Source: Apostichopus parvimensis (taxonomy: Eukaryota; Echinodermata; Holothuroidea; Aspidochirotida; Stichopodidae). Taken from it: 64,000 nucleotides of DNA. The DNA lies in the NCBI GenBank assembly GCA_000934455.1, contig KN889604.1, forward strand, positions 1-64,000, given 5' to 3'. This document shows positions 1-11,199 of the stretch, piece after piece. Position 1 is the stretch's first letter, and every line of letters starts with the position of its first letter. The translations under genes and the position numbers were made by a program. The notes beneath the pieces are model-generated. The model searched no databases. It was given only the letters and a program-made list of their open reading frames with translations, and had not been told where the DNA came from.

Positions 1-42
1 TTGTTTTAATTAAAAGAAGAAGCAAGTAGGTATAGCACTTAC

Positions 43-2626
43 CATATACAACGAGATTTAATAAGATGACACCTCCCATAGAACCGTGGGTGTATGTGCA
101 CATGTATATTCCCTCGTGTCTCAGTTGTACATCAGGTATTATTAAATTCCCTTCTCGTAACTCATACTCTCTCGATATAACGTATGTTGCATTGGCTGTA
201 TCCACATCGACAACAACAGGTGTGCTAACATTGTCCTCTGTAGAGATCATTTCCCAGACAAGAAGCAGATGATGACCTTCAATGCATGGAAGCTCTATCT
301 TCTCGTTTCGCGCAACTGCTACTTCTGTTGTATCGACTTGGGATGTTTCCTTCCCTTTGTTATGGACCAAAACCAATGTCTCGCTATGCACCAGCAAATT
401 AAGCGGATCGGCGGCCTTACAAACGAGCAGAGACAGGTATGATGAATGCATGGAAGGTTCAGTAACAGTCAGGACACTTGTCCACGTGCTCGTCTTGTGT
501 GTGAAAATAGTTATGTTGTTTAATTGTATGTCATCTTCTACAGTGTTGGCCAGCCATGTTAATGACATGGCAGGTCTAGCTTCCTGCATTCGACACGTTA
601 TAGATCTTCCCTGTCTCCATTGGATATAACATACGCTACTTTGTATGTCACAATCGTCAACAACAGGGAATGGTGGGTTCGGCCGAACTAGAAATTTGGA
701 CATGAAAGAAAAGATAAAGTCGGATTTTTAAATAATACTGGTTGGTTAGGCATACTTTAAAGTAGACCATTTTACTGGGGGTTTAAACTGCAAGCCTTAG
801 TTTTCATACCACGTTTCCGGGCAAATGGATCCCAGTATCATTTGTCTCGACGGCTGTTTTCTTTGGGAACACATTCTGGGTTATAACCCTTACTTGCCAC
901 ATCTTCTATATAGTTCTCCTCTCACACGTTAGATGAGTTATTATGTACTTCTTGTAATAACATGCGAATTAACTAATTAACAATACCGACAATTTCAGAG
1001 GTGTCAAATAATCTATAGAATATAGTTTTATGTCTTCAATGAACAGTCAGGTTTATGATATTCGAGGTAGACAATGATTGCTAAACATTTTGAAGGTTTG
1101 AATATAATGGATGTTATGCTCACTGTAGGAATTATATCAATATAAATATCTTGCTAGGATGTTCTGATTAGTTTCGCATTCATACATAGTGATTCTGGTT
1201 TCATGTCCGACAGATACGTTCTTAATTATGTACTTTTGTGTAGAGCTTAGGAGGTCAATACTTATAATAAAAATGATGAATTCATTATTATGTCTTCATA
1301 TTACGTTGAATAATGAGGACTCCTAATTTTCGAATTATATTCAAAGTTAAAATAAAGTAAATAAGTTGTGTCATATAAAACGGTGTAAAAGATACAATGG
1401 TTTGAATCTAGTAAACGTAGTATTAACTTACTATAGGTAATTAGATCGATATCATGTCTTGCTAGGCTTTCCTGATCCGTTTCATATTCATACACCGTGA
1501 ATTTGATTTCGTGTTCCACCGATACGTTGTTGATTATTAATGATCCATCTGATCGGATGTCGAATTCCCCTGAGTCATACCCTGCCCCTTCAACATTTTG
1601 GTTATTGATGAGGCTTACTGTTGCTGGACCGTCTGTTATGGTTAGCTTATAGTACCAATGAATGCTAGAGAAGCTATCACTGAAACTACAAACGATCGTC
1701 CCTGTTTTTCCAATCTCAAGGTACTGAGGAGATTTACATCCATTGCGGGCAGCTGTTAGGTAAGGAAATACAATTTCAGAGTTCACAATACGTCTTATGA
1801 TTTGCAAATGTTGAAAACAAACTCTTGTTTAAAAGACTGAAGACTTCAACTCCAAATAAGTCGTTAAGTCTTTATCGATTCTCAATCGGATTCCGTGGTG
1901 CTTATAATATTCATAGATTAAATTAAACAAGATGAACAAGATGCATGGTACTTTTTGTAGATCTCATATTTCCTATGATGACTTTTGACCTAGACCCTTA
2001 ACAACTACATTTGTCCCATTTTCTCTATATTTCTTGTAGTTTAATGACTTTTCCAAAATACTGACAAGAAGACAATGGCTGGAAACAGTTTTTGGGTATT
2101 TCAACTTTGGACTATGACGTCACAATCACCCAGTTCATAATACGTCTCAGGATTAACAAATGTTGTTAACAAATGCGTTGAAGACTAAAGACTTTTACTC
2201 CCATTTTTAAGTCGATAAATCTTTGTCGATTTTCATTTGAATTTCATGGTGCTAATAGTATTCATAGATCAATTAAAAAAGCAAGATGAAATGTTATGGT
2301 TTTATTTCAGAGGTCGATCTTAATTGAAATATAGAAAACATTTCCGAACCATAGCAATTCTTTTGATGGAATATCTTGTTACCGTTGATTCTACGGATTC
2401 ATGGTATAGTATTCAAAGCAATTACTTCATACTACTTTCTATGGCTCTGACGACTAACTACTTATTAGCAAAGCAGCACAAAGAAAGTTGACAGCGGTTA
2501 TAAGGCAAACCAACCAAGTACACGTAAGGTATGATTAAATAAAAACATTACTTTGTACAGTTACTCACCAAAGGCAATACTTGCAAGACCCATGAGGACT
2601 ATAGCCAGCGTTGTTTTACCTGTCAT
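43..2626 (-). CDS. Ig-domain receptor, copy A: first three exons (3' part lies outside window)
   Basis: Paralogue of the Ig-NACHT receptor at 44494-51262. Exon 1 (2569-2626) encodes MTGKTTLAIVLMGLASIAF, a signal peptide, and ends at GGTGAGT in phase 1. Exon 2 (1432-1752, 321 bases) is one V-like Ig domain with Cys in IVCSF and Trp in IHWYY; the usual DxGxYxC ending is replaced by IKFTVYEYE, so the second Cys is missing or displaced. Exon 3 (43-687, 645 bases) holds two Ig domains, one with ITCRM/LTWLA/LLVCKA and one with ELPC/LVWEM/EGIYMC, and several N-glycosylation sequons (NIT, NVS, NAT). All three exons are open and join in phase 1. Where copy B has a stop (49257-49259), copy A reads Leu. 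Whether copy A also has a NACHT tail cannot be seen here; by homology I expect it. Confidence 0.85.
1123..1232 (-). pseudogene. Decayed fragment of the Ig exon 2, copy A
   Basis: This stretch, about 200 bases downstream of exon 2 on the minus strand, repeats the 3' part of that exon: the TCTTGCTAGG word, the TTCGCATTCATACA-like run and the GATACGTT-TTGATTAT words recur in the same order with many changes. It has no open frame. It is best read as a relic of an older tandem duplication of the Ig exon. The same relic is present in copy B, so it predates the segmental duplication. Confidence 0.6.
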
Positions 2627-4332
2627 TTTACTTGACGTTAGAGAGCTGCAAAATATATTCGTAGCGTGTTTTAACGTATTAAAGTTATAATCAAAGTAAC
2701 TTAACCAAAATCATTTTGGGATTCGATTACGCATGCTAACAGAGTTGTCAGCTCGTTATTTTTCATGATTGTTATATTTCAAAGTTCAGTACTATACTAT
2801 CAAGCTCACTCTGGAAAGCAGAAAACGATGTATCATTGCCATGTTGTAGGTTGCTACCTTAAGAGCGAACGTTGTTGTATCGGTTCTGTTTATAGCATAG
2901 ATGGGTGCATTGTACGTAACAACATTACATTGGGAACTATACAACCCAGACATTCACATTTGTAACTTTTGGCCCTCAGATTCCTTCTGCGTCAAAGATC
3001 CATGAGCACTAACACTAAATTTATTGTTAAAATGTAGCACGAATCAGTATTTGTGAAATCCTGCCGTAATCCACAGGCATAGAACTAACTCACATCACGT
3101 GACGAACATGGAGACATTCGTGGGCTTGAAGCTACGTCTGTGTATGGTCCTAGTCTATTTTGAGTAACCAGTTCTCAACCGTCGCATGTAACTTTGGTAC
3201 ATTCTAATAAACTGCATGGCAACTGTATTAACAATAAATATATTTCTAATCGTGATACTTTACGTTAAACTTACCTTATATCTTTAAACCGGCGTGAAGA
3301 ATATCACATAGTCTCATGTATGTTAAGAACACACCCAGTTATGATACTCAGTTAGATACTCAATTAGCTTCACGATCGTGGGTGTATACGAATCAAAGGT
3401 TAGGTTATTGCCTAAACCAGATCAGTGTGTGCGTGTATGTTTGTGTGAATTAAGCACAATGGTACGGTATACATCTGTCTTGAAGCACTACAGTATCAAA
3501 GTCCATATTTCCTATGGATTTTTTTTAAGTAATCATAACAGCATGAGGGTTAATTCCTGGGTGAAATTCACATACCAGTGAAAATTCAGAATTTCTAGAA
3601 AAGTAGAAGGGTGGGAAGCAAGATTCGGAAGATTATCATAATTAAGAGGGAAAAGAATACATGGTATTCATGATAATTGGTATAATAACGCCCCCCCCCC
3701 AAAAAAAGGCAGATTGTTCGGCAGACATAATTGGGACCGTGCGTATGTTATAACTGTATCATTCGGACGCCAATCAAATAAGATCCGAATGAAGCTGTCC
3801 AATAATCATTCACGACATTGATGAGTGATGGTTATGTAATTGTAATGTATCTAACCAAAGTTAATCAATAGATTGTGCTAACAAGCAAAACTTTATTTTG
3901 ATATTTGCTTAGAAGATTACTAAACTTTTAAGTTAATCTATCAATTATTGAAGTCTTGCTCATCAATTACAATTCAAACGACTTCCAAATTATTAATAAT
4001 GTTAATCGTTTGCTTTCGCATCTTTCTTAATATGAATGTTTGATTTTGAACACTACTAACAATAAATTGCACACTGTGGATGACGGTTCTCTTCGTTTAT
4101 CACTGTCACACACAGAAAATATGAAACAGTTTCCCCAGTAAAGAAGCAGACGTTACCGTTTATTGTTCAGAATGTTATATAGAACTATACCGTTCCTTCT
4201 CACATCCAACTCATAAACAAAACCATTGTAGTTAATATGTTTCAAAACAACGTGGCTTCAGAACGGACATCATTGCGGCGCCATACGGTTAAAATTAATT
4301 AAATTATTTAAAGAAAAGTTTAAAACAGTTGG
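2627..4332. other. Spacer upstream of copy A receptor; no gene seen
   Basis: This is the 5' flank of the minus-strand Ig receptor. It matches about 51263-53300 in copy B, with one notable difference: a block at about 2866-3115 is single here but is tandemly doubled in copy B. I see no convincing exon. Short open frames here are not conserved between the two copies. A C10A7 run lies at 3692-3708. Confidence 0.6.
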
Positions 4333-4749
4333 CAGGGGCGGATCCAGGATTTTCGAAAGGTAGGGGGGGGGGGGAGCAAAGTTGCTCCGAAGGACGGAGT
4401 TGTATTGATTACTCTAAAAGCGGAGCACCACCATCGATTGGCGCGGAGAGTAGCAAGAATTGTTTTTTTTGTGCCAAAAAGCCTCCAAGACAAGACGGCA
4501 TTTCCCGGGACTTGTTATATATATGTTAGTTGCATTTATTTTGCTTTATTTTGAGATCTCATATTTTAAAAATTTACACTTCCAAAAAATGTAGTCTCAG
4601 TAGCTTACTGCGCGCAAAGCGCGCCTAAAACCTTTGGGTTTTGTGTTGAATGTGAGCTAATGTCAGTGTTATGTAACTACTAAATGTCGAAGAAATACAA
4701 CTCACCCACCGTTAAAAGGGGGGGGGGGTGCCCTTTGAACCCGCCCCTA
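4333..4749. mobile_element. Non-autonomous DNA transposon with CAGGGGCGGATCC ends (copy A)
   Basis: The left end reads CAGGGGCGGATCCAGGA and the right end, read on the other strand, TAGGGGCGGGTTCAAAGG, an imperfect terminal inverted repeat. The 5-base word GTTGG flanks both sides (4328-4332 and 4750-4754), consistent with a target-site duplication. The element contains long G runs, the block CGGAGCACCACCATCGATTG and a GCGCGC-AAA-GCGCGC hairpin near 4612-4626. It encodes no transposase. The orthologous insertion in copy B is 53306-53753, so it predates the segmental duplication. The end sequence resembles hAT-type MITEs, but the short flank repeat leaves the superfamily open. Confidence 0.75.
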
Positions 4750-4754
4750 GTTGG

Positions 4755-6209
4755 AAACCATAGCAAGATATGAACCAAACCCACTACATTGGATACTGTC
4801 TAGGTCACGTGCTGAGAATCAAAACTATAACTGTCTCAATATATATGATAAAAGGATCTCGTTCTTAACCTTCCATTGTAATTATAACACATCAAGGGTT
4901 GTACAGAAGTTGAAGCAGGCTTTCATTTCTTTTTATTTCCGAACGATTTAAAATCGTTTGCATCAGACATGAAGAAGAGATTCAAGTTATTATTTTGTCA
5001 ATTTTTAATATTTAATTACGAGTGATTACTAGCTAATTTATGAACAGAAACAACTAGAAAAGTAAAACTATAAATGACAAGCATTGTACGATACATATCC
5101 GTTCAAAGATGCCACACAGTGTCAATGCATGCAAACAAAGTGATGTGGCCACCAAAACCTTAGACCTAATTGAGCAAATTGATAGACTATACATGTATCA
5201 TTAGCTACTGCAAAAAGGATTGCGTCTGGAACGGTTTTGGGAGAGAGGAGGAGGAGAATTCACATGGAAGTCGACGGTCAGTGTGATTTGTGACCCCTTT
5301 ATAGAGGCAAACTGCAAAATTATTTAATTCAAACGAAATGAACCCTCACTGCATCATGTTTGACAAATCCATTTCCGATTTACTATCAAACTGATTTTTC
5401 AAAAAGAAGGCAATGGTTGTAAAATTAAGCTGCTTTTCATTAACACAAAAAGTTAATTTTAACTTTATACATTGCAGGAAACCTACCTCTTAATCTCAAA
5501 GGGTCATTATAATTACCAGAAAGGGGTGCAAACGGGCGTAGTTTTTAGTTATGTTGTAATAAATATGCGGTGGAACGAAGTGGACATAGGTACCCTGTCC
5601 ACAACAATGCCTCGGTCATATATATATTTCATTAGTATTTATTGACATATAGATAGTAAAGTATTAAAACAACTAGTTTTCTGATGAACGCAACATAATA
5701 GCGCTATCGATAGTGCATATCACCATAATCCATGTGGCAATATTTATTTACAAGTGATTAAAATGCATATTTGGATTCAAAGTGATCACCGTAACGTTAT
5801 AATGTGTGCCGTTTTTTTTTGTCAAGTGTTCATTGAAAGGAGTAATATATAAAATTGTTTTTCTTCAGCAAATGTACGTTTCTTTGTACACAAACGTATA
5901 ATTTGTAACTCGTCATCATCACAGATGCACTTAGCGACTTCCGTAGATTTTGTGAGCAAGCGAAAGTTCAAGGAGTTTATGGAATTGAATCGTTCTCTGT
6001 CCGTTTGAGATTCAAAGCTAAGTTAACGATTATTTCTTAGTAGGAACTATTTCGTCAACCACAATGCTTAATATCTGATTTTGCCATAGTATGTGTATTT
6101 CTCTTTAGTGTTTTAATTGAAGAATCAACGCGTTTGAATATTTAAAAAAGCATTAAGGTATCCTGCGTTCCTGTTCGTCGTCCATCGTATTAAATATACT
6201 GATATAAAT
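4755..6209. other. Spacer between transposon and divergent Ig exon; no gene seen
   Basis: Non-coding DNA matching about 53759-55313 in copy B. One segment at about 5934-6010 stays open in both copies in the frame starting MHLATSVDFVSKRKFKEF and follows an acceptor-like CATCATCACAG. It could be an exon relic. No partner donor or known domain was recognised. Confidence 0.5.
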
Positions 6210-6536
6210 ATGTCGCTTGCCAATACAGTACGTTGTCTACTTGTTCTAATGTACTGCATTCACTACAGTTTGGGTAATTATCCTATCGTGAAGGAAGAAT
6301 CGGATTCTGTCATATTTGAAAATTGTTGCCGTGCAAGGCAAAACAAAACTTGGAAATTTGAGAGCGACGTTCTGTTTTTTAATTGGATTCCGAGCATGAA
6401 AGTCCTATCAAAGACACTGTTTCACTTGATTCTAGCAATGCACTACGTATTAATGACTTGTCTCTGATACATGAAGGAATTTATCAGTGTATATGCGATA
6501 ATCATCATGTGAAAAACTATTCATTGGAGATTAAAG
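6210..6536 (+). pseudogene. Signal peptide plus Ig exon, copy A, frameshifted
   Basis: Counterpart of the intact exon at 55314-55641. It starts MSLANTVRCLLVLMYCIHYS, a signal peptide, then an Ig V-like domain with ENCC and FFNWIPSMK. Compared with copy B, one A is missing from the run after ATG in the SMK codons (about 6400), so the frame shifts and the conserved HEGIYQC end is read out of frame. The splice donor AAAG|GTTGGT is kept. The missing base lies in a homopolymer, so a sequencing or assembly error is possible. Confidence 0.75.
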
Positions 6537-6769
6537 GTTGGTGAAATTGTTTAGTATACTTGCTAGGAAAATATGTTATTCATTTGATGTATTTCAGCTT
6601 TTTGTAGTAACTGTTCAACTGAATTATAATTAACGGATAAAAATATAACATGACTCAGTTGTCTTTTCAAAGCAGCATATTACCTAGCGACCCTATCCAA
6701 TGACACCCATGTATACAAGTAGTGCTGTTATGCATTAATTTAAGTTGTACAAGTCAATTTGACTATAGA

Positions 6770-9110
6770 GAGGGTATTTAGGTTTTCCGGTAACTTTTTA
6801 TGCAGTGTCATTTCGCGTTATCATGTTTCCACAGCAAAAGAAAAATTGAAAAGTAAAATAAATTGAAAAGAAATGGAACGGAGAGGGAACAAAGATCAAA
6901 GACAAATTCACATTTCAAACATTAAATATACAGTATTTCCTGTTATTACCTGCCATAATGTTACCTGTTTGAAGTAGCCAAGTTTCTTATATAGTTTGAG
7001 ATATTACTAGTGTAACTTATAGTTATTTCTCTCACTAGAAAACAAGGGTTGGAGTTCAGCGTAATGCCAACTCGTTCAGAAAATTTACATATCTAAGAAT
7101 CAACAACTTGAGATTACAGTTGAAAATCTGACTCATTTCATAGCAATGCTATGGAAAACTAATGGAAAACTTATATCGTAGAATTTGCCAAGATAGAACT
7201 AAAATTGTCAAAGGAAAATGACGAAATGTTCATTTCCCCGCCATTACCAATCCTCCGTAACTCCATAACAGTCACAAACTATTACAATGTAAGACGCATT
7301 CACAGTGACTATCCTAACCAAAGTTTTACTTATCGGTGTTAAAGACTTTAGAAAGATATCTTCCTAGACATTTTCTAAATCAAACGAGGACGATCAGTTT
7401 AGTTTATCAATGTATCGACTGATCTCATTTAACAATCTTCACAATGTGAAAAGGGTTTTAACTACATTTCGATAGAATTGTGTTAGTGTTGGCAGTTATA
7501 TTAAGATTTTCTGGCTAAACCCATCGAAAAGAAATAAACTTACACTACGGATTATCAGCCTTTCTTTTAGTGGTCGTAAACTCCATACGAACAAGAAACT
7601 AATTAAGGACTGCATGGGTGAACGGCAAACCCAAAAACAATGTATATCATTTATGTTAGCTTGTGTAGGTATACGAGAGTCTGGTTTTCATCGTAAGCCA
7701 CGCCCACCGATTGACAGACAGTCACTAAAGTCATCAAAATTTACCATTCTCTCAGTGTTTTGATTTGCCCTCAGCAAGAGGTTTATTCAACTTAGTTGTT
7801 TGGGGTTACAAACAGCGAAAATATGATTTTACTGTTGGCCTTATTCCCACGTGCAAAATCACAAGATTTGGCATCACATTCCAGTGAAAACATTCTGTTA
7901 GCAAAACCAACATATAACTTAAGTTGATCAAATCAATTTTTTTATAAAGAGGGCATTTAGGTTTTTTTCCGGGAAACTTTTCATGCAATGTCATTTTGCG
8001 TTATAATGTTTCCAAAGCAAACGGAAAAATAATTGAACATAAATGGAACGGAGAGGGAACAAAGATCGATAACAAATTAACATTTTAAAACATTTAATGT
8101 ACAGTATTTCCTGTCATTAACTGCATTAATGTTACCTGTTTGAAGTAGCCAAGTTTCTAATAGTTTGAAATATTCCTAGTGTAGCTTAAAGTTAGTCCTC
8201 CCACTAGAAAACAAGGGTTGGAGTTCCGCGTAATACCAACTCGTTCGGAAAATTTACATATCTCAGAAGAATCAAAAACTTGAGATTACAGTGACTCATC
8301 GCAGAGCAAAGCTATGTACTTCAAATTAACTAAAAGTTAACTACATTGTTAAGGAAAACTTATATCGTGGAATTTGCCAAGATAGAACTAAAATTGTCAA
8401 AGGAAAATGACGAAATGTTCATTTTCCCGCCATTACCAATCCTCCATAACTCCATAAACGTCACAAACTATTACAACGTAAGACGCACTCAGAGTGACTA
8501 TCCTAAAGCAAATTGTTACTTATCGGTGTTACAGACTTTAGAAAGATGTTTTCCTAGACATTTTCTAAATCAAACGAAGACAATCAGTTTAGTTTTTCAA
8601 TGTTTCGTCTGATCTCAATTTAACAATCTTCACAATGTGAAAAGAGTTTTAACTACATTTCGATAGATTTTTTTTAGTGTTGACAGTTATATTAAGATTT
8701 TCTGGCTTAAACCCATCAAAACGAAGTAAACTTATAGTACGGATTATTGACCTTCCTTATAGTGGTCGTAAACTCCATACGAACAAGAACATATTTCAGG
8801 ACTGCATGAGTGAATGGCAAACCCAAAACAATGTATATCATTTTCAATATATGTTAGCTTAGTGTAGGTATACGAAAGTCTGGTTTTCATCGCAAGCCAC
8901 GCCCACCGATTGACAGACAGTCATTACTGTCATCGAAATTAACCATTCTCACAGTGTCTAGATTTGCCTTCAGCAAGACGTTTATTCAACTTAGTTGTTT
9001 TGGGGTTACAAACAGGGACAATATGATTTTACTGTTGGCCTTATTCCCCAGTGCAAAATCACAAGATTTGCATCACATTCCAGTGAAAACATTCTGTCAG
9101 CAAAACCAAC
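6770..9110. repeat. Tandem duplication, two units of about 1.17 kb (copy A only)
   Basis: Unit 1 (about 6770-7935) and unit 2 (about 7940-9110) share the same succession of landmarks: AGAGGG-ATTTAGGTTTT, ATGGAACGGAGAGGGAAC, CACTAGAAAACAAGGGTTGG, CTTATATCGT-GAATTTGCC, GCCACGCCCACCGATTGACAG and ATATGATTTTACTGTTGGCC. Copy B has a single unit (about 55870-57055). The doubling is therefore younger than the segmental duplication. The open frame at 8346-8612 in unit 2 is broken in the other two units, so I do not call a gene. Confidence 0.85.
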
Positions 9111-9189
9111 ATATGTTTGTTTTTGTAATATTGTTATACTAATTACAGATTAAAACGGATTCAGTTGTTTCGAATCAACTTCCAGAAGT

Positions 9190-10300
9190 AAATCACACCA
9201 ATTTGTCTTCTCAAAATGTATGTCTTTGTATTATATTACAAGAGTTGGCGGTATCTTGAATCATGTGTCGCGGAAATTTCAAGAACTTTACATGGCACAT
9301 TTTAGCCTTCCTGAAGATAAAACATTGATATCATTCGCAAATTTTCACCAACCTTGCGTCATTAAGCGGTGGCGAATGCAATGACCCAGTTTCATTTTGT
9401 TTAAACTCGTGTAAATTAAACTGGATGGATTCATATGTTTGTTTGTGTTATCGGTAAAATAGTATTTACCTAATAGTAATTGAAATGATTCCATAGTAAC
9501 ATGACGAAGTAAGCTTGTAAACGAAATTTGATTATATTCCATATCCCATTAATTCATTTACGAAGGAGGTGAAAATGCTCTTCAGCTTTCGTGTCGATAG
9601 GTTAACTACTTAATTCCACGTTTCACGACATATGTTGCAAAGTACAACAATTATGGCTGGAGGCATCCACCTATTGTATTCAAATGAAACGTGGAGTATA
9701 AATATACCCTGTAACCGATTAATAGTCACTAAGCAAACAAACTAATTAAGTTGTATCAGGTACTAAGTATAGTAAAAAGTACAACAGATATGGACTATAA
9801 ACAGTACAGAGTCACGTGAATTATGAACTTTAATACAGACTACAAGTAAACTGATTCGGATGTAACCACATGACTGAATATCCTAAATGATATTACCTTG
9901 TAAGAGCTTGGTTTATTATTTAGCTTAATGCAAACAACTGGATGTGGAATATCATTCGTATGAAACGGTTTTGGAAGCGGCCATTTTGTCTGTATCTGAA
10001 TGGAAGCTGTTCACGTTTAGAACTTGTGCTTGAAAATCGTCTTTGATGAAACGATCATTTCGATGTGAGTCTGGATCCAATGGTAAGTAAGTTATTGCTG
10101 AAATACATTCATACAGGGTTCTTACTGACTATCGGAGCAAAACTCACTGGATCAACTGAGTTTACTTGTAATGTAAGGATACAACGGTCTTCATGGCACA
10201 ACAAGAAAATGTATCAGGTTAACAAGTTTTTATCTACTGTTATAAAAAAGCCATCATAAGCTACTTCTTCTATTTCCATCAATACCAATAATCTCAAAGC
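9190..10300. repeat. Repeat block R (copy A)
   Basis: About 1.1 kb also found at 15640-18610 (interrupted by a hAT insertion) and at 57140-58450. It contains a degenerate unit of the TATAAATA-bearing repeat (9680-9730; the octamer reads ATTCAAAT here) and an element with a GCGGCCATTTTG motif followed by a donor-like ATG|GTAAGTA at about 10080. No coding exon is recognised. Confidence 0.75.
9931..10090 (+). promoter_or_regulatory. Candidate promoter/first non-coding exon element, member 1
   Basis: Shared words with three other members (17868-18045, 20030-20150, 58078-58250): AAACAACTG, GCGGCCATTTTGTCTGT, GGAAGCTGTTCA, CTTGTGCTTGAAA, TCTTTGATG, then GGATCCAATG|GTAAGTA. GCGGCCATTTTG resembles a YY1 site (GCCGCCATTTTG) and the GTAAGTA is a strong donor. 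A role as a promoter plus 5' non-coding exon is inference; a dispersed repeat of no function is equally possible. Confidence 0.35.
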
Positions 10301-10770
10301 GCTTATTACAAGAAAATAAAAAACAATATAAAAGCCACATCAATCTAAGGAAGAAAAGGGACAGCCTGATAATGTTTTTCCCTTGTAAATGAGCCAGCTG
10401 AATTGTTCAGCTTCTACAGAGTCACCTCTATCACAATAGAAAGATGGGGGACAGAAACATAATCCTGATTACTCTCGCTTTCAAGGGGCATTGATTTGTA
10501 CATCCTATCATCTCTACCCATGCTCATACTTCAGTGGTAAAATATTGAAGCTAACTATGAAGAAGACATGACGTAATCGTGTAGAAACATTTTACAAAAT
10601 AAGTAAGGTATGTAAATTAATTAAGAAAACGTGTGAAATGCTTTATTACGTCAGAATGTTATGTAATCCTGAAATCAACTCTTCAATTAACATATCGCAA
10701 CATTGGTAACAGTTCTGGAATCCCATTCTTTTACCTTAAAACATAAATGAACATCGTCAGATACCATATT

Positions 10771-11143
10771 CCTGAAGTGTCTATCATTTCAGAACATGCA
10801 TGTCTAATATTATATTCGAAATTGTAAACTGGAGAATGATAAAAGAATTTCAGTTCATTTGCTCTTTACTTACCCTTAAATAGTGTGAAACCATATTCCT
10901 GAAGTGTCTATCATTTCAGAACATGCATTTCTAATATTATATTCGAAATTGTAAGCTGGCGAATAATAAAAAGAATTCCAGTTCATTTGCTCTTTACTTA
11001 CCCTTAAATAGTGTGAAACAATATTCCTGAAGTGTCTATCATTTCAGAACATGCATTTCTAATATTATATTCGAAATTGTAAGCTGGAGAATAATAAAAA
11101 GAATTCCAGTTCATTTGCTCTTTACTTACCCAAAAATAGTGTT
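10771..11143. repeat. Tandem repeat, three units of 127-128 bases
   Basis: Units begin with CCTGAAGTGTCTATCATTTC at 10771, 10898 and 11026. Each also contains GAACATGCAT, TATTATATTCGAAATTGTAA and TCATTTGCTCTTTACTTACCC. On the minus strand the last word reads GGGTAAGTAAAGAG, a donor-like sequence repeated once per unit. The frame changes between units because the period is not a multiple of three. I see no protein domain. Confidence 0.9.
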
Positions 11144-11199
11144 TTTTTAATCCACAAAAATTACATTCAATCAGTACTGTTCTCTTCAATAATTCCATA

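Noticed and set aside
8346-8612. Open frame of 88 codons that looks conserved in three repeat units
   Set aside because: It is interrupted in both other units (about 7155-7400 and 56285-56500) and has no recognised domain or splice context, so it is repeat DNA.
11004-11198. Minus-strand open frame of 64 codons
   Set aside because: It is mostly one unit of the 127-base tandem repeat; the other units break the frame.
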